Source: Mycobacterium marinum
Lineage (GTDB): Bacteria; Actinomycetota; Actinomycetes; Mycobacteriales; Mycobacteriaceae
Direction: 5' to 3'
Assembly (NCBI RefSeq): GCF_003391395.1
Contig: NZ_CP024190.1
Location: 1,736,001-1,800,000 of the forward strand
DNA length: 64,000 bases
The notes under the pieces were generated by a model. That model saw only the letters and a list, made by a program, of their open reading frames with translations. It made no database searches and had not been told where the DNA came from. Positions 1 through 6,859 of this stretch are shown here, in pieces. A program made the position numbers and the translations under genes. How positions within the stretch are numbered: position 1 is the stretch's first letter; the number at the start of each line of letters is the position of its first letter.

Positions 1-1021
1 TGGGCAGCACCCGGTTCTCGATTCGCAGCTGCGGGCTGCCGCCCTGGACGTCGTAAACGGGGCGGTTCCACTGCCACACCGTGCCGTTGTGCAGCCGAAG
101 CTCATGGAGCACCGGAGCTCGCCCTGCCTCGAGGGCAGCGTCGGGATCTTCTGCCTCCAGGGTTGGGAACAGCGGCGGGTACTCGCGCACCAGGTGGTCG
201 AAGAGGTCCACGGGGTCGCTGATCCACCCCTCCCCGAGCCGGACGCGCGCCGGTGCGCTGGCCTTGACCTCGCTGGGGCGGCGGGAGTCGAGTAGCTGCT
301 CCACCAGCGTGATTCGGGTCTCCTGCCAGGCGTGCCGGCCGAGCAGGAAGGGGGAATTGGCGGCCACCGCGACCTGCGCTCCGGCGATCAGTTGGGCCGC
401 GTTGAAGTAGGCCGCAAATCGGTCCCGGTGCGCCCGCAAGTGCAGCTGCAGGCTGGTTGCGGAGGCTTCGGGCGCGACCGAGTCGGTGGTGAATTCGACC
501 GGCTCGGGTGCGTCGCTGATGTGCACTCGGAACGGCCGGTGTCGAGCGGTGCGGATGCGGCGGCTCAGCAGCTCGTAGCGCGGGTTGGTGGAGAGCCGTT
601 CGGCGGTCATGTGGTCGGCGCTCAGGGTGGGAAGCATGCCAACCGCGATCAGGCGGGTGCCCAGGCTTTCGATCCGCGCGCCGGACCCGTCGAGCACGTC
701 GGCAAGAAGTTGTTCGCTGTCCCGGAGCACGTGGCCCGTTAGCGGGTGGGGCGGCAGGTTCAACTCGACATTGAACTGGCCAAGCTCGTGCTGCATATCG
801 GTTCGGTCCAAGGCCTGTAGAACCGCGTCGTTGACCAGTCGCGGCCGGCCCAGCGGGTCCACCAGGTCGAGTTCCACCTCCATGCCGATGGTGTCTTCGT
901 GGCCGGCAAACCAGCCGGCCTCGACCATTTGCCGCAACACCGTGACTGAACGCGTGAGCCGGCGCCGGACGTCATCTCCGTGCCCGAGAACCAACGCGGA
1001 CGCGTCGATGCGATCACCCAC
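1..1021 (-). CDS. Glutamate-cysteine ligase family 2 (GCS2-like) protein, 3' end outside window
   Basis: Reading the minus strand from a GTG at 1021 gives 340 uninterrupted codons that run off the window. A GGGAGGG ribosome-binding site lies just upstream. The N-terminal part has the GCS2 signatures 'GMEVELDLVD' and 'HELGQFNVELN', and further on 'ANSPFLLGRHAWQETR' and 'ELRLHNGTVWQWNRPVYD'. The family forms ATP-dependent amide bonds between a carboxylate (often glutamate) and an amine; the substrate cannot be told from sequence. It begins 65 bp after the MazG-like gene on the same strand, so it may be the last gene of the miaB-to-mazG run. It could equally be an unrelated conserved mycobacterial GCS2 protein. 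The C-terminus is missing. Confidence 0.8.
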   Translation of the reverse strand, partial: MGDRIDASALVLGHGDDVRRRLTRSVTVLRQMVEAGWFAGHEDTIGMEVELDLVDPLGRPRLVNDAVLQALDRTDMQHELGQFNVELNLPPHPLTGHVLRDSEQLLADVLDGSGARIESLGTRLIAVGMLPTLSADHMTAERLSTNPRYELLSRRIRTARHRPFRVHISDAPEPVEFTTDSVAPEASATSLQLHLRAHRDRFAAYFNAAQLIAGAQVAVAANSPFLLGRHAWQETRITLVEQLLDSRRPSEVKASAPARVRLGEGWISDPVDLFDHLVREYPPLFPTLEAEDPDAALEAGRAPVLHELRLHNGTVWQWNRPVYDVQGGSPQLRIENRVLP

Positions 1022-1086
1022 GGGCCTACCTTCCCTCCCGCACACCCGGCCATCAGTTGCTTCTGCCGGTATACCTAATTCGCAAA

Positions 1087-2067
1087 CTAGGCGTCATCGC
1101 GGGGTTTGGCGACTCGGACCCCGGATTGGGTGTGGGCGCCCACGGAAGGCCAGCACATACGCCACTCCCGCTCGCTGATCCCGCCGAGCGCCGTGCGGTC
1201 GGGTTCTTCGGTGGCATCGGGCGCGCGGCGCCTCGCGGCGATCGTGTCCTCGGCACGGCGCACCGAGTCCATGAACTCCAGGACCGCCGCCCGCAGCTCG
1301 CCTTCCGCATCGATGTCAGGTGACACCAAGACGGAGGTGAGCCTCGCCGGGACCAGGTCCATCGGCAGGCCAGCCCTGACTGCGCGTTCGATCACCTTCT
1401 GGGCCAGAGCCAACGCGGGCTGACCATGAAACAGATCGTGCATCACCGAGCCCGCCTGTTTGTCTGCCTTTTTGCCCTTCTCCCACTGCGCCACCTGCTC
1501 CTGGAATGAGGGCGAATTGCCCGCCAGCACTCCGCGGCGCCGGTTGCCCAGCTTGCGTATCAGGGTGTCGGCCACGTCATCGATGGTGAAGGGTCGTCGC
1601 GGCGCGTCCTGCGCGATCCGAGCCTGGAAAAGTACCTGCAGGAGCAAGGCGCCGAGTTCTTCGCGTAGCTGGTCGGCATCTGCGCTACGCAACGCATCCA
1701 GCAGCGCATAGGTTTGGCTCAGCAAATAGCGGCTAACCGAGACGTGGGTCTGCGCGGCTTCCCACGACCCCGCTGTGCGTAGTTCGTCCATTGCCGCAAC
1801 GGCATCGATCAGGCGCTCACCGCACTGTGGGTGCGGTATGGAGATCAGCCGGTCACCGGCGGCCAAACGTGCCGTAATCGCAGGATGTGTGGGATCGGAG
1901 GACAACAACACGGTGGCGTTGCCTCCGGCGCGCACGGGGCGCGCCGCGGGCAGCAGCCGAGTCAACGCGGCCGGTACTTCCTCGGTGTACTGCACCTGCT
2001 GCCGCAGCACCTTGAGGGCTTCCATTGGTACCAGCAAATGATGTGGGTCAATCAGTACGACAGTCAT
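1087..2067 (-). CDS. MazG-like nucleotide pyrophosphohydrolase paralogue with lost metal ligands
   Basis: The 326-aa product has the layout of mycobacterial MazG (about 325 aa), with recognisable stretches such as 'FTIDDVADTLIRKLGNRR' and 'GQPALALAQKVIERA'. MazG enzymes hydrolyse NTPs to NMP and PPi using Mg2+ held by EExxE and ExxD motifs. Here the EExxE position reads S117-Q118-T-Y-A121, and ExxD reads E137-L-G-A140, so four of the five acidic ligands are replaced. The protein is therefore probably not an active pyrophosphatase, although the frame is open over its full length. It lies 86 bp after miaA on the same strand. ATG 2067 is chosen over a GTG at 2070; no strong ribosome-binding site is visible. 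The gene is either a decaying paralogue or a repurposed nucleotide-binding protein. Confidence 0.85.
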   Translation of the reverse strand: MTVVLIDPHHLLVPMEALKVLRQQVQYTEEVPAALTRLLPAARPVRAGGNATVLLSSDPTHPAITARLAAGDRLISIPHPQCGERLIDAVAAMDELRTAGSWEAAQTHVSVSRYLLSQTYALLDALRSADADQLREELGALLLQVLFQARIAQDAPRRPFTIDDVADTLIRKLGNRRRGVLAGNSPSFQEQVAQWEKGKKADKQAGSVMHDLFHGQPALALAQKVIERAVRAGLPMDLVPARLTSVLVSPDIDAEGELRAAVLEFMDSVRRAEDTIAARRRAPDATEEPDRTALGGISEREWRMCWPSVGAHTQSGVRVAKPRDDA

Positions 2068-2153
2068 CACACAGCCGGCTTCACGTTCGACGGTGACATG
2101 GCAGCCGTTGCGGCCACTGCAGTTGGCGCTGATTCAACCCGCGTCGGGGAGCC

Positions 2154-3098
2154 TCATGATGCCCGCCGCCAGGCGCCCAACACCGCTTCGATGATGGCCG
2201 TGCGGTGGGCCGCGGTGGACACCGTGGCATCGAGCCAACGCACCCTGCGGTCTCGCCGAAACCACGACCGCTGCCGTCGGACATAGCGTCGAGTGGCCAG
2301 ACAGGTTTGTTGGCGCGCACGATCCAGGGCTTGAGTGTCTGCGCCGGCCTTGAGCGCCTCCATGACTTGGGCGTACCCCAACGCGCGTGCAGCGGTGACC
2401 CCCCTGGCCAGGCCGCAGGGGAGTAGCGAGATCACCTCTTCGATCAGACCTCGATCGAACATGGCTTTGGTTCGTGCCGCTAGCCGTTCATCAAGAACCT
2501 TTGTCTCGCAATCTAATCCGATGATCGCGCTATCCCAGCGAGGGCTGCCGATACGTGGAGCGGAGGCGGTATACGGGCGACCGGTGATTTCGACCACTTC
2601 CAGCGCACGCACCGTACGGCGGGCGTCGTTGAGCGGGATGACTGCGGCCGCGGCAGGGTCGCGGCGGACCAGCTCGGCATGCAACCTGGCCGGCCCGACC
2701 TGAGCGAGACGTCGCTCCCAGCGGGCTCGGATCGCTGGGTCTTTCGCCGGAAAGGCCCAGTCATCGAGCAGCGACTGGACGTAGAGCATCGAGCCCCCGA
2801 CCAGCAGCGGCAGCGCTCCGCGTGAGGCGATCGCTTCGATGTCAGCGGCAGCCGAACGCTGGTAGCCCGCGACAGTGGCGGTTTCGGTGACGTCGAGCAC
2901 GTCGAGTTGGTGATGCGGTATGCCGCGGCGCTGGGCCAGCGGCACCTTGCCGGTGCCGATATCCATGCCGCGGTAGAGCTGGTACGCGTCGGCGTTCACG
3001 ATCTCCACGGCGATCTTGCCGCTGAGTCGGTCCGCAATCTCGATCGCTAAGTCTGACTTGCCGGTTCCCGTTGGTCCGATGATCGTTAGTGGTCTCAT
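2154..3098 (-). CDS. miaA: tRNA dimethylallyltransferase (MiaA-type adenylate isopentenyltransferase)
   Basis: The 314-aa protein has the MiaA P-loop GPTGTGKS at 8-15, the motif 'VNADAYQLYRGMDIGTGK', 'IPHHQLDVLDVTETATVA', 'GGSMLYVQSLLDDW', the tRNA-contact stretch 'DARRTVRALEVVE' and a C-terminal 'RRYVRRQRSWFRRD'. MiaA moves a dimethylallyl group from DMAPP to N6 of adenine 37 in tRNA; free isopentenyladenine arises from turnover of that tRNA. All expected catalytic motifs look present. The ATG at 3098 has an AGAGG-like ribosome-binding site. Position between LOG and a mazG-like gene, rather than beside dapF, suggests an extra copy and not the housekeeping gene. It could be specialised for a small-molecule or nucleotide acceptor, but the retained tRNA-binding region argues that it still handles tRNA. 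Confidence 0.9.
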   Translation of the reverse strand: MRPLTIIGPTGTGKSDLAIEIADRLSGKIAVEIVNADAYQLYRGMDIGTGKVPLAQRRGIPHHQLDVLDVTETATVAGYQRSAAADIEAIASRGALPLLVGGSMLYVQSLLDDWAFPAKDPAIRARWERRLAQVGPARLHAELVRRDPAAAAVIPLNDARRTVRALEVVEITGRPYTASAPRIGSPRWDSAIIGLDCETKVLDERLAARTKAMFDRGLIEEVISLLPCGLARGVTAARALGYAQVMEALKAGADTQALDRARQQTCLATRRYVRRQRSWFRRDRRVRWLDATVSTAAHRTAIIEAVLGAWRRAS

Positions 3099-3266
3099 AT
3101 CCTCTGCCTGCTATCTCGCCTCAACAGCGCCTGTCGGAGGGTCAGCAGTGGGGCGAATCGATGTCGGCATGCGTGCCATCCTGTGCTCCCCTGCGGTGGT
3201 CCTGCTTGCTAGCGGTGACACCACAAGGGTTGCGTTCGGCGGCCGCGCTGGGATCAGTCAAATGGC

Positions 3267-4034
3267 CTAATAATGCGCATGGGTCCGCTCTGAGACGCTG
3301 GCCTCCCCAGACGACGCGAACGCCGACCGAGTTGATGGGCAGAGGTTGCTGAATGCGCTTTCGACGTCGGTCGTGACGATGAGCCGATCGATCGCGGCGG
3401 TGCGCACGAAGCCTTGCTGCCGCAGTTCTTCGAGCCAGTCGAGCAGTCCGCGGTAGTGTCCGGCGGGGTCCAGCAGGACTACGGGCTTGTGATGTATGCC
3501 GAGGCTGGCCGCGGTCCAGCATTCGAGCAGCTCTTCGAGGGTGCCCAGACCGCCGGGCAGCGTCAGGAACCCGTCAGCGCGTTCGCCCATGAGGTGTTTG
3601 CGTTGGGTGAGTGTGTCGGTGACGATCAGCTCATCGGCACCGAGGTCAGCAAGTTCGGATTGCAGGAGAATTCTCGGGATTACGCCTGTGGTGTGGGCTC
3701 CGGCGGTTCTGGCCGCGCGGGCCACCGCGCCCATCATGGCGATGGTGCCGCCTCCAGAGATCAATCGCCATCCGCGTCTACCGATTTCGGTGCCCACGGC
3801 GGCGGCCAGGCTCAGGTCGGCGGGGTTGTCGCCGCCGGAAGCGCAGTAGACGCAAATCGTCGGACGGCCATCGGTCCGAGCGCGCCAGGCAGGTCTGGGC
3901 CCAGCCGCAACGAATCCCGCCTCCTCGAGCAATCCGGTCACCCGCGCGGATTCGTCGGCGTCCAGCAGGGAGCCGCCGCTGTGCAGGTCGTAGATTCGGC
4001 TGGCCGTGCGTTGTGCCGGCAGGTCTCGAGTCAC
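3267..4034 (-). CDS. LOG-family cytokinin riboside 5'-monophosphate phosphoribohydrolase with MiaB-like N-terminal segment
   Basis: From GTG 4034 (GGAGG seven bases upstream) the product is 255 aa. Residues from about 59 on form a complete LOG/lysine-decarboxylase-like domain with 'SGGGTIAMMG' (93-102), 'QRKHLMGERADGF' and the signature PGGLGTLEE (160-168). LOG enzymes release the free cytokinin base from its nucleoside monophosphate. Residues 13-44 are not part of LOG: they match the start of the MiaB encoded 3 kb upstream, with the first iron-sulfur cysteine replaced by Ser22. The gene overlaps the stop of the preceding SnoaL-like gene in a GTGA, so the two are probably translationally coupled. 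An upstream in-frame start at 4112 would overlap that gene more deeply and is not preferred. Confidence 0.88.
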   Translation of the reverse strand: MTRDLPAQRTASRIYDLHSGGSLLDADESARVTGLLEEAGFVAAGPRPAWRARTDGRPTICVYCASGGDNPADLSLAAAVGTEIGRRGWRLISGGGTIAMMGAVARAARTAGAHTTGVIPRILLQSELADLGADELIVTDTLTQRKHLMGERADGFLTLPGGLGTLEELLECWTAASLGIHHKPVVLLDPAGHYRGLLDWLEELRQQGFVRTAAIDRLIVTTDVESAFSNLCPSTRSAFASSGEASVSERTHAHY

Positions 4035-4492
4035 AGACCGTCCTCCAGTACCTTCCTCGAACTGATCAGAAGTTGTCCGCTGACGCGGGTCAACTTGTCG
4101 TGGATCACGCAACTTTGGGCGATCGCCGGCTTGGTACCGGGCCGAGTGTTGATTTCGATCAGATAGGCAGATGCCTCGATCACGCCGGCACTACGCGACG
4201 CCAAGTCGATCATCGACAACCAGTGCCGTCGTTGAATCGCATCCCCAGCTCTGCTGTCCCACTTCAGCAGGGCTTTCTCGATTGCTGCGCGTGTCGACAC
4301 CGGGCCGGCACCGGGGATGTGCTCGAACGTGGCGTCCTTGGTGAACGTCTTTGCGTGGGAGCCGATGTCGCGGAGGTCCAGTAGCCTCATCTGCCGTGCG
4401 TAAAACTGCTGCACCTCCGCGTACAGGCAGCTGTGCAGCGCCTTGCCCCGCGGCCAGGAGAACAAGCGCAAGCGGTTCGCTGACGGGATCAC
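4031..4492 (-). CDS. SnoaL/NTF2-like fold protein
   Basis: The 153-aa product begins at a GTG overlapping the P450 stop codon (GTGA) and ends overlapping the LOG start (GTGA). This places it in a tightly coupled P450-SnoaL-LOG set. The core 'YAEVQQFYARQMRLLDLRDI...FTKDATFEH' is typical of SnoaL/NTF2-like proteins, which act as cyclases, isomerases, small hydroxylase subunits or binding proteins. No catalytic pair can be assigned with confidence. In context it may assist the P450 or act on a prenylated adenine product; that is inference. Longer in-frame starts reaching into the P450 gene are possible but unlikely. Confidence 0.7.
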   Translation of the reverse strand: MIPSANRLRLFSWPRGKALHSCLYAEVQQFYARQMRLLDLRDIGSHAKTFTKDATFEHIPGAGPVSTRAAIEKALLKWDSRAGDAIQRRHWLSMIDLASRSAGVIEASAYLIEINTRPGTKPAIAQSCVIHDKLTRVSGQLLISSRKVLEDGL

Positions 4493-5724
4493 GCCGCCGT
4501 CACTGCCTTCAGGTGCAACAGCGCGGGCAACACGATGTTGGTGTGGCGGTGCAGTTGGGTCCTCTCGGTCAATGTCAGCCGTGGTAGCCGACGCATCAGA
4601 GTTCCCACTGCGATCTGGCATTCGAGGCGGGCCAAGCGTGCCCCAAGGCAGTAATGAATTCCAGCGCCGAACATGACCGCTGCGCCTCGGGCACGGGTGA
4701 TGTCGAATCGGTCCGGCTCCTCGAACACCTTCGGATCCCGGTTGGCTGCGCCTACGAAGGCGATCACCGGTTGCCCCGCACGAATGTGCGCGCCGCCGAG
4801 TGTGACGTCTTCGATGGGCTTGCGTGCCGCCGTGGACTGAACCGAGCCGTTGAAACGCAAACTCTCGTTGACCGCAGCTGCCATCAGCTCCGGATGCGCC
4901 CGCAGCAATGCCAGCTGGTCAGGGCGCGTCCACAGATCCGCGATCATGTTGCCGATCTGCGCAACCGTCGTCCCGTGTGCGGCGAACATGAGCTGCACAC
5001 AAAGGGCCAGTAGTTCTTCGTGCGTCAGCTGACCGGCCTCGCGGGCCGCGATCAGGGCGCTGATCAGCCCCGGTCGTAACCGATCGTGGCTGGCCGCGGC
5101 GGTCTCGAAGAACCACAACATGTTCGCGGCGGCATCGTCGGCTCTCGCTATGGCCGCAGGTTCCTTGCGCAGATCGAACCCATCGCCAAACCGAGAGACC
5201 CACACCGGAAGGTCCGGATGCAACTCGTCGGCGGTCAAGCCCAGCATCGCTGCTATCAATATCATTGACAGAGGAACGGCATAGTTGTCGATCACGTCGA
5301 ACGCAGTCGCCTCCTCGAGCCCGTCGATCAGCCGATCCGCGGCCTTGGCCGCGATCATCCGGTAGGACTCGATTGCCGAAGGTGTGAACGTGGGCGCCAC
5401 GATGGAACGCAGACGCCCATGATGGGGCGGATCCAGTGACAGCAACAGCCGACCCGACAATTCGGCGAAACCGCGGGGCGCGCCAAACACTCGCCCGGAT
5501 GCCAGAGGATCGGCCGGAACCAATTTGCGGCGAAACCGAGGGTCCCTCAGCATCGCAACGACATGATCGTGTCGAAACAGGTACCAGCATCCGTTGTCGC
5601 CGGGTTTGAACGGTTGTCCCCAATGCACCGGATCCGCCTGACGATAGGTCGCGTACACCGCGTACGGATCGTCGCGCAGCTGCTGATCGTGTGGGTCGAA
5701 ACGGGCCAACATGGTGTCTGTCAC
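4489..5724 (-). CDS. Cytochrome P450 with non-canonical I-helix
   Basis: The 411-aa soluble bacterial P450 has the ExxR motif (E287-S-L-R290), the heme loop 'FGAGIHYCLG' with ligand Cys359, and the usual 'LLLSLDPPHHGRLR' stretch near residue 100. P450s hydroxylate substrates with electrons from ferredoxin; no ferredoxin gene is seen nearby. The I-helix oxygen-activation motif, normally A-G-x-[DE]-T-T, reads A248-A-H-G251-T-T, so the conserved acid is glycine. In the R. fascians fas locus a P450 hydroxylates the isopentenyl side chain of the cytokinin; that role here is an inference from neighbours. The start may be GTG 5724 or ATG 5712, and neither has a strong ribosome-binding site. It begins 70 bp after the methyltransferase. 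Confidence 0.88.
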   Translation of the reverse strand: MTDTMLARFDPHDQQLRDDPYAVYATYRQADPVHWGQPFKPGDNGCWYLFRHDHVVAMLRDPRFRRKLVPADPLASGRVFGAPRGFAELSGRLLLSLDPPHHGRLRSIVAPTFTPSAIESYRMIAAKAADRLIDGLEEATAFDVIDNYAVPLSMILIAAMLGLTADELHPDLPVWVSRFGDGFDLRKEPAAIARADDAAANMLWFFETAAASHDRLRPGLISALIAAREAGQLTHEELLALCVQLMFAAHGTTVAQIGNMIADLWTRPDQLALLRAHPELMAAAVNESLRFNGSVQSTAARKPIEDVTLGGAHIRAGQPVIAFVGAANRDPKVFEEPDRFDITRARGAAVMFGAGIHYCLGARLARLECQIAVGTLMRRLPRLTLTERTQLHRHTNIVLPALLHLKAVTAA

Positions 5725-5794
5725 ATGCCGTAGGGCGGGGCCGGTTGCCTACGCGATGGCGTTGATCCCAGCCGGGATGGACAGTCGTGATCGG

Positions 5795-6679
5795 TCACGG
5801 TTCGCCTGGCGTCTTGAACGAAAACAACTCGTATGTCATCAGCCGCTGCGCAAATGCCGAATGCATCAACTCTTCGGTGCCGGTCAGGTGCGCCGACTCC
5901 AGCCGTGTCTTCCAGTATGGGACGGTGAGTCCGGTCAAATCCACCCGCCGACAAGTGATCAACCCGGCCTCGTCTGCCGCTCGCCGGTAGTCGGCCGGCT
6001 CGTGAATGTTCGTGCAGTATTGGTCATCGACGCGCTGCTTGACGCTTTCGGCGGCCCGACCCCGGCCCGCGCACCACGCGATCACTACGATTTGCCCACC
6101 CGCGAGCAGCACTCGGCCAAACGTGGTGAACATCAACCCCAGATCATCGACGTGCTCAGTGCTTTCGCACGCCCACACGGCTTGATAGCGGTGTCGGATC
6201 TGGCCGGAACCCAAGCGGCGGTCAACCTCGAGCATGTCGCCGACCCTGAACCTGACCTGGTCTTCCACGCCGCGCACCAGGGCCGTTGCGGCGGCGAACC
6301 GCGCCTGCTCAGGCGACACTGTCACGCCTTCCACGGCACACCCGAACCGCTGGTGAATCATGATCGCGCCGCCCCCGGCCCCACAGCCGGCATCTAGCAC
6401 GGTGCCATCCGAAGGCGGTTTACCGAGGAACTTCAGGCCAAAGCTGACCAGCTCGGCCTCGGAGCGGTGCAACCAGTCCAGCCGATCCTTCTCCTGCATC
6501 GGCGCCGGACCGTCCGGCAGGTCGATGCCGTTGTGATTGAAAAACAATCCATCACGCGACGCGAGCATTGCGTTGAGCCCATCGCAATCGCGGGTCTTCC
6601 GGTCGTAGAGCGCGGCAATGGACGTCCGCCGCGCTTCACTCAAGCCGGTTACGATCTCACCAGTACTCAAGTCGATCAC
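5795..6679 (-). CDS. Class I SAM-dependent methyltransferase, isoprenoid C-methyltransferase-like
   Basis: The 294-aa protein contains the SAM-binding motif LDAGCGAGGG (95-104) followed by 'GVTVSPEQARFA', and ends with an SmtA-like domain. Its overall layout, including 'FFNHNGIDLP' before the SAM domain, resembles geranyl-diphosphate 2-C-methyltransferases. R. fascians encodes related methyltransferases (MT1/MT2) next to its fas cytokinin genes that add methyl groups to the isoprenoid side chain. Such a role here is inferred from this resemblance and the neighbours. The start is either GTG 6679 or TTG 6670; the GGGAGG stretch lies too close to the GTG and at a better distance from the TTG. 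It lies 180 bp downstream of miaB. Confidence 0.85.
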   Translation of the reverse strand: MIDLSTGEIVTGLSEARRTSIAALYDRKTRDCDGLNAMLASRDGLFFNHNGIDLPDGPAPMQEKDRLDWLHRSEAELVSFGLKFLGKPPSDGTVLDAGCGAGGGAIMIHQRFGCAVEGVTVSPEQARFAAATALVRGVEDQVRFRVGDMLEVDRRLGSGQIRHRYQAVWACESTEHVDDLGLMFTTFGRVLLAGGQIVVIAWCAGRGRAAESVKQRVDDQYCTNIHEPADYRRAADEAGLITCRRVDLTGLTVPYWKTRLESAHLTGTEELMHSAFAQRLMTYELFSFKTPGEP

Positions 6680-6859
6680 CCTCCCTCACTTGAAAACACC
6701 AATCGCCCAATGCTGTTGACTGCAAGAGGAATTCGATGCGGCACTGACCTTGAACAGTCGCCGTCCGTGGTTGTCCACCGCTGCGGCCGCACGGGTATCG
6801 GGGGAGAAAACGGCGTAGGTGCGGTAAAGGCGAGGCGTTTCATCGGTGGGCCCCCGCCG

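Noticed and set aside
81..1423. Plus-strand frames opposite the GCS2 and MazG-like genes
   Set aside because: No homology or ribosome-binding sites; the minus strand encodes recognisable families.
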